From Planctomycetia bacterium (GTDB lineage: Bacteria > Planctomycetota > Phycisphaerae > UBA1845 > Fen-1342): 64,000 bases of DNA. Shown here piece after piece: positions 35,859 to 45,066 of the stretch. The stretch is taken from assembly GCA_015709575.1 (NCBI GenBank), contig CP054190.1:1612001-1676000 (forward strand), written 5' to 3'. Under the pieces are notes generated by a model, which saw only the letters and a list, made by a program, of their open reading frames with translations, ran no database searches and had not been told where the DNA came from. Position 1 is the stretch's first letter. Every line of letters starts with the position of its first letter. The translations under genes and the position numbers were made by a program.

Positions 35859-37813
35859 ATGGGGTTTTGTCGTGCCGTTCCCGTCGTTCTGGTTCTGTTC
35901 GGGTTGGGGGGGCGGGGGGGGGGGGCGGGCGCCCCCCCCCCCGCGCGTTAGCGCAGCTCGACCCGGCCGACCCATGGCCGACCTATGGCCATAATGAGCG
36001 AAACACCTGCCGCGGCCCCAACTTCGGGCCGCACAGCGTTCCCGAGCTGCGTTGGTGGGCAACCGCTGGCATGGGGTATCCGGACGGTAGTTTTGCCGGG
36101 CTGCGATCGGGCGCTGCTGTCGCGAAAGTCAACGGGGTGCGCCTGATTGTTGTCCCGGGAAACTACCTCGTTGATGACGAGAATGAAGTCCACGTCAAGA
36201 TTTTCCGCTACCACCCCTGCGGGAGTTACGACCCGCTGACAGGTCCGGCGCCTGAGATAACCACGATTGTCGTTGCCAAAATGGAAAAAATCGCATCAAC
36301 TCCGCTGGTGTACCGCGCTTCTCAGGGCGGCACTCCGGTGCTGGTCGTTCAGACGGATCGGTACGTCCGCTGCTATGCACTGAACATGATCAATCCCACA
36401 ACTGCGTGCTCCGCTTTTTCCTACACCGCGGAGCCGCTCTGGCAGTTTCCTCCGGGAGACCCGCTCCATAGCGTCGCATCATCGCCAGCACTGGGCGCTG
36501 AGACGACGCTTTCCGAATCGGCGCGGCACGTCTACGTTCTTGGCCGACCGAATGGCGGGGCGGCGACGTATCTGTATGCGCTCGATCCGGATGAAGGGAC
36601 GGTGAATTGGTCGCGCTATCTACGTGATAACGACGAGGGCCTCACGACGCCCGCGGTCGGTCCCGTCGAGGCAGATACGCAGGATCGCAACTTCGTATAC
36701 GTCACGTTGAAGGCGCCGACGAGCGGAATGGATTTCTGGGCGGTCTTCGCGGACGGCGGCGGGACTGCGTACTACTCCACGATCAGCACCAGCGGGCAGC
36801 CGGGATCGTATTCGTCTCCAGGCGTTCAGGACGATGGTGATGTGATTGTTCCGGCGGACAATCGCAGGGTGCTGGGATTTGACAATCTGATTCCAACGCC
36901 GCCCGCCACCGGTTTGGCGCTGCGGTTCCTGGCGACGACGACCAACTGCAACGTCGCGGATTGGGTGTCGTCTACCGCCGGGCTGTTCAGTGATCGACGG
37001 TGGCTTTTGTGGACCGAGTCTTCAAGGCGATTTTTGCTTGGAACGGATGACGAAGGCGTCAGCCAGGAGGTCGTCGGCACGCGCAGCGGCTCCGGCGGCA
37101 CCCAGCAGTGGATCTGGGGCTCGCCGGCGCTCGACAACTTCGACCGGGCGTTCTCGGGATCGCTCGACGGGAATCTCCGGGCTGTGCGAAATTTCACAAG
37201 CGAATCACCGGTCGAATGTGACTTGGATGAACAGGAATGGCTGCGGATCAGAGGAGCATGGACGTTGGGCTCAACTGAGAGGGCCTACTTCCCCCCGACC
37301 AGCATCGCCGGCGGCACGAATCTCAGGCAGTCATCGCGCTCCGGACCTGCGATCGACTTGGACGGCTCCGTTGTCGTCGCGAACGAGGGCTATGTGTTCG
37401 TCGTTCGGCCGCTGCTGGCGGATTTCACCGGGGACGGTTGCCGAAACAACTTCGATGTGGACGCCTTCGTCCTGGCGCTGATGGATCCGGCATCGTGGCA
37501 CGCGACAATCGGAATTCCGGGCGGCGTGAATCTGCTCGGTGTCGGTGATTGCAACAATGACGGCGTCTTCGACAATCATGACATCGACTGCTTCGTCGAT
37601 CTGGTGATCAATGACTTCGGCTGCCCCGCCGGCGAGCTTGACCTGGATGATCAGGGTGGCCAGCAGCAACAGATGGCCTCTGGCGGCGGTTCCTCCGAGA
37701 GCTCCGGAATCTGGATGGAAGAAGCGCAGATGTCACAGGGTCCGTCTGAGGACGATCTGTCGTACTTCCATCTGCAAATCGCGGTGCTGCGGGCGTACTT
37801 CGAAATGGAGTAG
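35859..37813 (+). CDS. Secreted beta-propeller-like dockerin protein, frame broken by a G/C homopolymer tract
   Basis: The ATG at 35859 follows a perfect AGGGAGG site and starts a signal peptide (MGFCRAVPVVLVLFGLG). Reading then enters a tract of G7-C-G12-C-G3-C-G-C11 (35906-35942), after which the start frame hits a stop. The continuation (ALAQLDPADPW and 600 more residues to 37813) lies in another frame; one extra base in the tract would join them. The mature part has beta-strand repeats of propeller type (SSPALGAETTL, GSPALDNFDRAFSGSLDGNL). Dockerin-like units (GDGCRNNFDVDAFVLALMD, NNDGVFDNHDIDCFVDLV) precede a 60-residue Gln/Ser-rich tail shared with a fragment at 39282-39470. Confidence 0.75.
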
Positions 37814-38012
37814 CCGGCGCTGCGGAAGGTTTGACGAGTTCATCCGGGCCGCGGCGCCCCCGTGGCGCGTTTGTCCGGAAACGAGGTGTCACAATGCGTT
37901 TCTCTTTGCTTCTTCTCGTATCCATGCTTGTCAGCATGTCGCTGGCCGGCGGGCCGTACCCGGCCGACCTGCTGACTGTCGGTCCCCTTCGATACTCTAG
38001 GATACAGTTTCC
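37625..38012. repeat. Direct repeat, copy 1 (388 bp)
   Basis: This stretch is repeated at 39282-39669 (offset 1657 bp) with one difference that I could find (A at 37755, G at 39412). It covers the C-terminal tail of the beta-propeller-like gene, the spacer, the ribosome site and the first 40 codons of the following gene. Confidence 0.95.
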
Positions 38013-39258
38013 TGTGCCGCACGCCGGTACGCGCATCCCCTGCGGCGATCGCGCAGTCTGGTCATATCTCGTCGGCGATGAGAGTACATGGACTCACAGC
38101 TATCGGTTTCGCGAGATTGACCGAGACGGGAACGATGTGATTCCTGAGCGTGCGATCGATGAGTTCCGCCCGAACTACAACCTCCACGGCCGCGCATGTG
38201 TTGATGGAATGCGATGGTTCGTATGGTCAGAGTCGTTTGACGGCGATGTCTACGCGCGCATCTTTGACTCCTTCGGCGACCCGCTTGGGCCTGCTTTCAC
38301 AGTCGCCGATCAACAGGACGCCCGGTGGGATCTGGTAACGCTTGCCTCCGGTGCGGGTCGCGTGGTCGTCACGTTCTATCGTGACCGGGAACCGACTTCT
38401 GTCCCTCCGACCGATCTCGTGATGCGTGTCTATTCTCCCACGGGTACGCTGCTCTCGCCCCTTCTGCCTGTTGCGAACCATCAGGCTCCCTATTGGAATG
38501 AACCGGCGGACACCGTGATTCGTGATGATGGGGCGATTATCCAGGTCTTTGTTCGCTTCGGCGGAGCCGAAGGGTGCCAAACTTTCACGAGCATCACATC
38601 CCCCGGCTTCGACCATGTGTCGCAGTCTCCAATCACCGGTGCGGGCTTGGCGGCCGGGGGGTTTCTATACTCGGCAGAGGTCGGCCTGCGGGCGCTCGTT
38701 GCGCCGGTCAGCCCTCCATCGATACTGGTTGTACCATTGTCTTCCACTGGCCAGGCCGTGGGGCCGCCGCAGCCTTTTCTGTCAACAAACAGGATGTCAT
38801 CGATCAGCGAGGCACCGGATGGTAGCGCCGTCATCTCGGTGTCCGATACAAATAGACCTCGGGCTTTCTGGTTCGACCCGTTCGACCAACTGACTGTCGG
38901 AGACGTGGACGTCACAAGACCAACGGACGCTCCCCGACGAGTAGGCGGGCGACTGGCGATGTCGGATGAAGGGGTAATCTGGACTGGTTTCGCGGATACG
39001 TCTTCCCTGGGCGAGCCCGGCCAGAAGCACATGACCATACTTCGCCCGATCGTCCCCGGCGACATGACCGGCGACGGGCGGCTCGACAATTTCGATATCG
39101 ACCCGTTCGTTCTCGCGTTGGTCGATCGCGACGCGTACGCGGCCGTTTATCCCCAGAACGCGAACATCATCGACGCGCTCGGCGACATGGACGGCGACGG
39201 CCTGCTCACCAATTTCGACATTGACCCCTTCGTCGACGCGCTCGTTAACGGACCCTAA
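37894..39258 (+). CDS. Secreted dockerin-like repeat protein, paralog 1
   Basis: An exported protein of 454 residues, with the signal peptide MRFSLLLLVSMLVSMSLAGG (ATG at 37894 after a GGTGT region). The mature part is Ser/Pro/Thr-rich beta structure with FVWSESFDGDVYARIF- and LVMRVYSPTGTLLSPLLP-type repeats, possibly an immunoglobulin- or beta-propeller-like array. The C terminus has two EF-hand-like units, DMTGDGRLDNFDIDPFVLALV and DMDGDGLLTNFDIDPFVDALV. The first 40 codons and the upstream spacer are the direct-repeat copy 1. Function is unknown; a partner carrying a cohesin is not seen. Confidence 0.85.
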   Translation: MRFSLLLLVSMLVSMSLAGGPYPADLLTVGPLRYSRIQFPVPHAGTRIPCGDRAVWSYLVGDESTWTHSYRFREIDRDGNDVIPERAIDEFRPNYNLHGRACVDGMRWFVWSESFDGDVYARIFDSFGDPLGPAFTVADQQDARWDLVTLASGAGRVVVTFYRDREPTSVPPTDLVMRVYSPTGTLLSPLLPVANHQAPYWNEPADTVIRDDGAIIQVFVRFGGAEGCQTFTSITSPGFDHVSQSPITGAGLAAGGFLYSAEVGLRALVAPVSPPSILVVPLSSTGQAVGPPQPFLSTNRMSSISEAPDGSAVISVSDTNRPRAFWFDPFDQLTVGDVDVTRPTDAPRRVGGRLAMSDEGVIWTGFADTSSLGEPGQKHMTILRPIVPGDMTGDGRLDNFDIDPFVLALVDRDAYAAVYPQNANIIDALGDMDGDGLLTNFDIDPFVDALVNGP

Positions 39259-39281
39259 TCGCCCGATGAGTTGTGCAGCGG

Positions 39282-39470
39282 CCCGCCGGCGAGCTTGACC
39301 TGGATGATCAGGGTGGCCAGCAGCAACAGATGGCCTCTGGCGGCGGTTCCTCCGAGAGCTCCGGAATCTGGATGGAAGAAGCGCAGATGTCACAGGGTCC
39401 GTCTGAGGACGGTCTGTCGTACTTCCATCTGCAAATCGCGGTGCTGCGGGCGTACTTCGAAATGGAGTAG
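39282..39470 (+). pseudogene. Orphan copy of the C-terminal tail of the beta-propeller-like protein
   Basis: This fragment encodes the same 60-residue tail (Gln/Ser-rich, ending VLRAYFEME) found at the end of the beta-propeller-like protein, with one change (D to G). It has no upstream domain and no credible ribosome site, only a GTG at 39273 in frame. It is best read as debris of the tandem duplication rather than a working gene. Confidence 0.8.
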
Positions 39471-39669
39471 CCGGCGCTGCGGAAGGTTTGACGAGTTCAT
39501 CCGGGCCGCGGCGCCCCCGTGGCGCGTTTGTCCGGAAACGAGGTGTCACAATGCGTTTCTCTTTGCTTCTTCTCGTATCCATGCTTGTCAGCATGTCGCT
39601 GGCCGGCGGGCCGTACCCGGCCGACCTGCTGACTGTCGGTCCCCTTCGATACTCTAGGATACAGTTTCC
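39282..39669. repeat. Direct repeat, copy 2 (388 bp)
   Basis: Second copy of the stretch at 37625-38012, differing at one base. It carries an orphan copy of the preceding gene's tail and the signal-peptide region of paralog 2, so it marks the junction of a 1657-bp tandem duplication. Confidence 0.95.
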
Positions 39670-40900
39670 GATGCCATACGGTGGAAGTCGCACGGCCTGC
39701 GGCGATGTTGCCGTGTTCACGACGGCCATTACCCCGACCAGCACAACACTCTCGACCTTCGTGTTCGCGGAATACGATTCGAATGGTGCCGAGATCGTCT
39801 CGCTTCAGCCGGTCGACGGCGGGCATCCTGACAGCCACGAACGGACCTGTGCGTGTGCAGACGGGTATCGCTGGTTTGTATGGACCGAGGACTTCGGTGA
39901 CGTGATTTGGGCACGGGTCTTCCTCCCCGGGGGACAGCCAGTAGGCCCGAGCTTTTTGGTGAAGGACGCATCGGAGGGGTTTGGCGACCGATTCTCGGTG
40001 TCGACGGGAAATGGACGTGTCGTCATTTCTTTCAATCGCACCGCCGATGTGCTTCCGACCCCGCCGACGGATGTTGTCATGCGCGTATACTCTGCCGCGG
40101 GCGAACCGCTTTCAACGCTGCTCCCTATCGCATCCTGGCAGCCGCCTCAATGGCATGAGTTTGGCAGGGCCAGGGTCATGCCCGACGGTGGCATCCTCCA
40201 TCTCTACACGCGCAATCCAGGATCTCACCCATCGGTCAGCTCGACAAGTGTCGACTTTACCCAGTTCTCTGAGTGGCCTCTCGGAACTCCCGGCCTCTAT
40301 GCTGCGCGGCTCTTGAGATCACCGGTCGTTGGAACGCGCGCATTGTTGCAGGATCCCGAGGCCGACGAATACTACCTGTTACCGCTTGACGCGTTCGGAC
40401 ATCCATCGGGCACTCTGCAGCCGTTCCCCTACGCAGTCCAATCGCTGGCCGAGCGATCCGATGGAGCGTTCATTGTCACCCATCGCAACTTCAATCATCC
40501 GATTGCCTCGTGGTTTGATGCGACGGGGCAGTTGATCACAGCCAACGTGCCCTACACCCGGCCCGAGCAGCTCCCTCGACGAGTCGGAACCCAACTCACC
40601 GTATCTGATGCCGGTGTGGTCTGGACTGGATGGACTGACACTTCTTCGATAGGTGAACCCGGTCAACGGTATATGACAATACTTCGTCCGATTGTCCCAG
40701 GGGATATGACCGGCGACGGGCGGCTCGACAATTTCGATATCGACCCGTTCGTCCTCGCGCTGGTGGACCGCGACGCCTACACCGCCCTGTATCCGCAGAA
40801 TGCCAACATGATTGACGCGCTCGGCGACATGGACGGCGACGGCCTGCTCACCAATTTCGACATTGACCCCTTCGTCGACGCGCTCGTCAACGGACCCTAG
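39551..40900 (+). CDS. Secreted dockerin-like repeat protein, paralog 2, stop codon altered by IS insertion
   Basis: A protein of 449 residues, paralogous to the preceding gene. The first 40 codons are identical by the direct repeat; the middle is diverged but keeps the architecture (for example FVWTEDFGDVIWARVF aligns with FVWSESFDGDVYARIF); the last 70 residues are again close, with both dockerin-like units (NFDIDPFVLALVD, NFDIDPFVDALVNGP). The stop is TAG, where the paralog has TAA: the IS element inserted inside the stop codon, supplying its G. Confidence 0.88.
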   Translation: MRFSLLLLVSMLVSMSLAGGPYPADLLTVGPLRYSRIQFPMPYGGSRTACGDVAVFTTAITPTSTTLSTFVFAEYDSNGAEIVSLQPVDGGHPDSHERTCACADGYRWFVWTEDFGDVIWARVFLPGGQPVGPSFLVKDASEGFGDRFSVSTGNGRVVISFNRTADVLPTPPTDVVMRVYSAAGEPLSTLLPIASWQPPQWHEFGRARVMPDGGILHLYTRNPGSHPSVSSTSVDFTQFSEWPLGTPGLYAARLLRSPVVGTRALLQDPEADEYYLLPLDAFGHPSGTLQPFPYAVQSLAERSDGAFIVTHRNFNHPIASWFDATGQLITANVPYTRPEQLPRRVGTQLTVSDAGVVWTGWTDTSSIGEPGQRYMTILRPIVPGDMTGDGRLDNFDIDPFVLALVDRDAYTALYPQNANMIDALGDMDGDGLLTNFDIDPFVDALVNGP

Positions 40901-41748
40901 GTTCTGTTTGACGGATCGAGGATTCGTAGACATCGCTGGATCATGGCGAGCGTGATCATGGCGAGGAAGTGTCGGGCGAGCTTCTCGAATCGGGTGGCGA
41001 TGCGGCGGCAGTGTTTGAGCCAGCCGATGCAGCGTTCGACGACGTTTCGCCGGCGGTACTGGTCTTTGTCGAGCGGCAGCGTGGGCTGGTCGCTGCGGGT
41101 TGGGATGACGGCTTGGATGCGTCGCCGCCGCAGCCAAGCGCGGATGCGGCCGTAGCTGTAGCCTTTGTCGCCAGCGACGGCGTTGGGCCGCCGCCGGCGT
41201 CGGATTCGGATGGTGTCGAGGAGCGTCTCGAATGACTTCGACTCGTGCGCTTTGCCCGCGGTCGCCAACGCCCCGAGCGGAACGCCGCGGCCGTCGGTCA
41301 CCAGATGAAGTTTCGTGCCAAAGCCGCCGCGCGATCGTCCCAGAGCGTGGTCGGCCGGCTCGATTTCGCCCCTTTTACCGGCTCCGGCCGCAGCGGCGTG
41401 GGCGCGAATGTTCGAGCCGTCGACGTCGAAGACGCTCCAGTCGATGCGTCCGTCTTCGTCAAGCTGCACATGCAGGTGATGCAGCATGCGCTCGAACAGC
41501 CCGTCGCGCGTCCAGCGGCGGAAGCGATGGTAGACGCTCTGCCAGCGCCCGTAGCGTTCGGGCATGTCACGCCAGGGCGCTCCGCTGTTGAGCACCCAGA
41601 AGATGCCGTTGAGCGTGGTGCGGTGATCGTTCCAACGCCCGCCGCGATGTTGCTTCGGCAGCAGCGGCGCCAGCCGCTCGAAGCCCTCGTCCGACAACTC
41701 ATAACGCCGGCCACGTGGCGCGCCGCCGCTTGTCGAGCCTCTTGCCAT
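40897..41748 (-). CDS. IS5-family transposase
   Basis: A DDE transposase of 283 residues from the ATG at 41748, which has AGGAGG upstream. The N-terminal part is DUF4096-like (RRYELSDEGFERLAPLLPKQHRGGRW). The catalytic acids are in VFDVDGSNIRA, LVTDGRGVPLGAL, and the RRNVVERCIGWLKHCRRIATRFEKL region with the Glu. All in a single frame, so no programmed frameshift is needed. The coding ends ACC at the element tip; the stop TAG is completed by the target duplication (40898-40899) and the flanking base 40897. Confidence 0.94.
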   Translation of the reverse strand: MARGSTSGGAPRGRRYELSDEGFERLAPLLPKQHRGGRWNDHRTTLNGIFWVLNSGAPWRDMPERYGRWQSVYHRFRRWTRDGLFERMLHHLHVQLDEDGRIDWSVFDVDGSNIRAHAAAAGAGKRGEIEPADHALGRSRGGFGTKLHLVTDGRGVPLGALATAGKAHESKSFETLLDTIRIRRRRRPNAVAGDKGYSYGRIRAWLRRRRIQAVIPTRSDQPTLPLDKDQYRRRNVVERCIGWLKHCRRIATRFEKLARHFLAMITLAMIQRCLRILDPSNRT

Positions 41749-41841
41749 CGTCGACCTCCTTGTCGTCGACAACAGCATGCAACAGAAAACCACAACGCGC
41801 AACCCGTACAAATACCGAACAGCGATCCGTCAAACAGAACC
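40900..41841. mobile_element. IS5-family insertion sequence (942 bp), intact
   Basis: The ends are 19-bp perfect inverted repeats, GGTTCTGTTTGACGGATCG at 40900-40918 and its complement at 41823-41841. They are flanked by a 2-bp target duplication TA (40898-40899 and 41842-41843). The undisturbed paralogous site at 39254-39260 (CCCTAAT) shows the empty target CTAA, which fits the YTAR target of the IS5 family. One transposase gene on the minus strand fills the element. The target choice puts TA plus a purine next to the end, so the transposase stop codon is completed outside the element. Confidence 0.95.
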
Positions 41842-41974
41842 TAATCGCCCGATGCGTTGTGCAGCAGCCTGCCTCCGAGCCACCCGACCGGGCAGCAATG
41901 TGACAGGCGCTGCTCAAGAGCGGCGGCATCATGCGAACTCGGTCGCTCGTACCCCCGCTCGTCAAGGACCGTCG

Positions 41975-42979
41975 CTATGCAACGACGATCTTTCCGAGGT
42001 GCGCGCCGGATTCCATGTAACGCAGCGCGTCCGGCAGCGCGGAGAAGGGGAAGACGCGGTCGATCACGGGGCGGATTTGCTTCTCACTGAGAAACGCGCG
42101 CAGCCCGTGAAACGCCGCCATGGAATCCACCATCACGCCGCATATGCGAACCCGGCGCATCAGCACCTGGCCGGTGTCGAGTTCAGCTCGCATTCCGGCG
42201 ATAGCGCCCAGCAATGCGACGGTGCCGCTGGTGCGGGTGCTGGCGACCGATTGGTTCAGCGTAGACGCGCCGACATTCTCGACCACCAGGTCGACGCCCG
42301 CTTTCCCGGTGAGCTCGAGAACCCGCCGCTCCCAATCCGGCGTCGTCCGGTGGTTGATAGTTTCCCATGCGCCGAGTTCGCGGCATCGCGCCAATTTTTC
42401 GTCGCTGCCGCTGGTGATGATTACCCGGGCGCCGCGCGCCTGGGCGAGTTGAAGGGCGAAGATCGACACGCCGCCGGTGCCGAGCGTCAGGACCGTCTGC
42501 CCCGGCTGTACGTTTCCGACCGTGACCAGCGCGCTCCACGCGGTCAGCCCGGCGATGGGCAATGTTGCAGCTTCCGCGGCGCTCCAGCCCGTCGGCGTCG
42601 GGATCACGGCCGACTCGGGCAGCACGACATATTCCGCCGCGACGCCGGGTCCGGGCGTGCCGAGCGTGCTGCGCAGGTGCTCGGAGCGCAGCTCGCCGTC
42701 CTGCCAGGCCGCCACGAAATGGGTCATCACCAAATCGCCGACACACACCGACTGGACGCCGGGGCCGACCGAATCGACCAGTCCTGCGGCGTCGCTCAGC
42801 GGCGTCGCCGGCAGCGCGAGCCGCGGATTGTATTGCCCACGAATGATCAGCAGGTCCCGGTAGTTCAGGCTGCGGGCCAGGATCCGCAGTCGGACTTGAC
42901 CCGGGCCCGGTTCCGGAATCGGTAGTTCAACGCTTCGAAGTGACGTAAGCTCAAATTTATCAAACTGATATGCGATCAA
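41975..42979 (-). CDS. MDR-family zinc-less quinone/alcohol oxidoreductase
   Basis: A medium-chain dehydrogenase/reductase of 334 residues. The GroES-like half (1-130) shows EPGPGQVRLRILARSLNYRDLLI; the Rossmann half has LTLGTGGVSIFALQLAQARGARVIITSGSDEKL, the NAD(P) loop and acidic end. Classic structural zinc cysteines are absent. I used TTG at 42979 because the conserved sequence starts there and GGAGAG is just upstream; a long upstream open frame has no similarity. Substrate unknown; the class includes quinone oxidoreductases and enoyl reductases. Confidence 0.88.
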   Translation of the reverse strand: MIAYQFDKFELTSLRSVELPIPEPGPGQVRLRILARSLNYRDLLIIRGQYNPRLALPATPLSDAAGLVDSVGPGVQSVCVGDLVMTHFVAAWQDGELRSEHLRSTLGTPGPGVAAEYVVLPESAVIPTPTGWSAAEAATLPIAGLTAWSALVTVGNVQPGQTVLTLGTGGVSIFALQLAQARGARVIITSGSDEKLARCRELGAWETINHRTTPDWERRVLELTGKAGVDLVVENVGASTLNQSVASTRTSGTVALLGAIAGMRAELDTGQVLMRRVRICGVMVDSMAAFHGLRAFLSEKQIRPVIDRVFPFSALPDALRYMESGAHLGKIVVA

Positions 42980-43183
42980 AGGCCTCTCCAGCGATTCCTC
43001 GCCGCGGGGCGAGGTGGGGGTTCGTCGGCCGGGATGTGCCGATAAGTCTGCTGTCGCCGCGGACGCGCCTGAATTTGCATGATGCGGACCGTGAATTGAC
43101 GCCGGTTGGTCGTCGTAAGTACAGTAGAGCCGCTTCGTGTGACGCCGCAACGTGCGGTCGTTCCGGAGCGCCAGGGAGCTTCC

Positions 43184-43885
43184 ATGAGATCGAATCGGAT
43201 GCTCGCCGCGATTTTCGCGGCGGGCTTGGTATCCGTTGCGGCTGCACAGCAGCAGCAGCAGGGGATCGTACAGGGGAAAGCAGCGCCGGAGTGGAACATC
43301 ACCAGCGCGCGGGGGATGCAGACCTCGGCCAAGCTGGCGGACTATCGCGGGCGGTGGGTGGTGCTGGATTTTTGGGGCTTCTGGTGCCCGCCGTGCGTCG
43401 GCCGCAGCATCCCGGCGTGGATGGCGTTTGCCGAGAAGCACAAGAATCAGGATCAGCACTTCGCGATCATCACGGTGCACGAGACCAACCGCGGCGTCAC
43501 GACGCCGGAGCAACTTGAGCCAAAGCTGGCTCAACTGACGAAATCCAAGTGGAACGGCAAGGAACTGCCGTTTCCGGTGATCTTCGACGTTTCCAACAAG
43601 ACAGTGTCGGCCTATCGCATCAATGCGTATCCGACCGCGGTGCTGATCGACCCGGCCGGGAACGTGGCGGCGGTGGAAGTTGGCGCCGGCGACGTGATTG
43701 AGAAGCGGCTGGCCGCGGAACTCAAGAAAATGCAGCCGGCGGGCAAGGCCGGTGAAGCGGCCAAGAGCGAGCCTGCTCCGAAGGATTCGGCGGTGGCTGA
43801 CAAGCCCAAGGCCGAGGCGCCGGCAGCCGGCGGTTCGGATGCGGCCGGCAACGGCGGCAAGAAGGGCGACGACAAGAACGAGTAA
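43184..43885 (+). CDS. TlpA-like thiol-disulfide protein, copy 1
   Basis: An exported thioredoxin-fold protein of 233 residues. A signal peptide ends near SVAAAQ, followed by a Gln-rich stretch. The active site is WCPPC in LDFWGFWCPPCVGRS. The fold continues with HFAIITVHETNRGV and a cis-Pro region (AYPTAVLIDPAG). The last 55 residues are a Lys/Ala/Pro/Glu-rich tail. It is divergent from the MDR gene and probably transcribed with copy 2, 75 bp downstream. It should act in periplasmic disulfide reduction or redox control; the partner is unknown. Confidence 0.9.
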   Translation: MRSNRMLAAIFAAGLVSVAAAQQQQQGIVQGKAAPEWNITSARGMQTSAKLADYRGRWVVLDFWGFWCPPCVGRSIPAWMAFAEKHKNQDQHFAIITVHETNRGVTTPEQLEPKLAQLTKSKWNGKELPFPVIFDVSNKTVSAYRINAYPTAVLIDPAGNVAAVEVGAGDVIEKRLAAELKKMQPAGKAGEAAKSEPAPKDSAVADKPKAEAPAAGGSDAAGNGGKKGDDKNE

Positions 43886-43960
43886 CGTCGCAGACCCGCG
43901 GCCGGACGCCGCGCGCTCGTCGATTTACGGGTGTGGTCACATCGAACGAAGGGAGTCTGC

Positions 43961-44728
43961 ATGCGCGCGCGATATTGGCTGGTCCCACTGGTGGTGGCGG
44001 CTCTGACGGCATCCGCATCGGCGGATGACCTGGAGCCAGGCACAGCGGCCCCGGCGTGGAAGGTCACTTCGGCCAAGGGCGCCAAGTCCACGGCGTCGCT
44101 GGCGGACTACAAGGGTAAGTGGGTGGTCCTCGATTTCTGGGGATACTGGTGCGGCCCGTGCGTCGGCCTGAGCATGCCGTCGTGGATGGACTTCGCCGAG
44201 AAGCACAAGGGGCAGAAGGATCACTTTGTCATTATCACGTTTCACGAGACCAATCGCGGCGTGACGAACCCCGAGGAACTGGCGCCCAAGCTGGAGAGTC
44301 TCAAGCAGAGCCGCTGGAAGGGCCGCGACCTGCCATTCCCGGTCTTTTTTGATACAACCGGGCAGACGCTCCAGGCGTATCGCGTCCGCGCGTTTCCGAC
44401 GTGCGTGCTGATCGACCCCGAAGGCCGGATCGCCACGAGCGAGGTCGGGCACGAAGGGAAGGTCGAGCGACGCTTGCTGCGCGAACTGAAAAAGCTCGCG
44501 AAGAAGTCGGCGGCTGCCGACGGCGCGGCCGAGGGTGACAAGGTCGCGGAAGGCGCCGGCGAGGAGCAGCCCAAGGCGGATACGCCGAAGGAAGACGCGC
44601 CGAATGCCGGCAAGCCGAAAGCCGACACACCGCGCGGCGCCAAGCCGAAGGGCGACAAGCCCGCCGGCGAAAAGCCGAAGGCTGACAAGCCGGATTCGGT
44701 CGTTGGGAACAATCGCGCCGCGGCATAG
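43961..44728 (+). CDS. TlpA-like thiol-disulfide protein, copy 2
   Basis: A paralog of the preceding gene with 255 residues. The signal peptide ends near SASA. The active site is WCGPC in LDFWGYWCGPCVGLS; ITFHETNRGVT and the cis-Pro region AFPTCVLIDPEG match copy 1. The tail (about 170-255) repeats Lys/Pro/Ala/Asp-rich units such as KPKADTPKEDAPNAG and KPKGDKPAGEKPKADKPD, like a charged linker or surface tail. AAGGGAG precedes the ATG. The pair is followed by a terminator. Confidence 0.9.
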   Translation: MRARYWLVPLVVAALTASASADDLEPGTAAPAWKVTSAKGAKSTASLADYKGKWVVLDFWGYWCGPCVGLSMPSWMDFAEKHKGQKDHFVIITFHETNRGVTNPEELAPKLESLKQSRWKGRDLPFPVFFDTTGQTLQAYRVRAFPTCVLIDPEGRIATSEVGHEGKVERRLLRELKKLAKKSAAADGAAEGDKVAEGAGEEQPKADTPKEDAPNAGKPKADTPRGAKPKGDKPAGEKPKADKPDSVVGNNRAAA

Positions 44729-44754
44729 CGTTCCTGCATAAACAAGTGGATTTT

Positions 44755-44805
44755 CAGCACGCCGCGCTGTCGGGTAACCCCCGGTAGCGCGGCGTGCTGC
44801 ATTTT
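44755..44805 (+). terminator. Rho-independent terminator after the TlpA pair
   Basis: A 14-bp perfect stem (CAGCACGCCGCGCT and its complement at 44786-44799) with a GTCGGGTAACCCCCGGT loop, followed by CATTTT. The left arm is preceded by TTTT, so it may also work on the other strand. The remaining 260 bp to the acetyl-CoA synthetase start contain no gene that I can see. Confidence 0.8.
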
Positions 44806-45066
44806 GGCGCGGACTGCGCTCGTTCTTCGCGGGCCGTCGCGGCTCGTTCGAGTTCCACGTGAAACCATGTTTCCAGAAACGCGCGGGCATTTCGGCGGAT
44901 CGTCCTCTGAGCTACGCGCGAAGCGGGTGCGCGCGTACGATGGGAGCCGTTGAGTCGCCCGCGGAAATCGGGCGGAGGCGCGTTGCGCGAATACGGGATC
45001 CGGTCATTGCGGCCGGTCGCCGGCGCCGCCTGCGTGGGAGAGGTCCGTGAGGACGGAGATTCGGCC

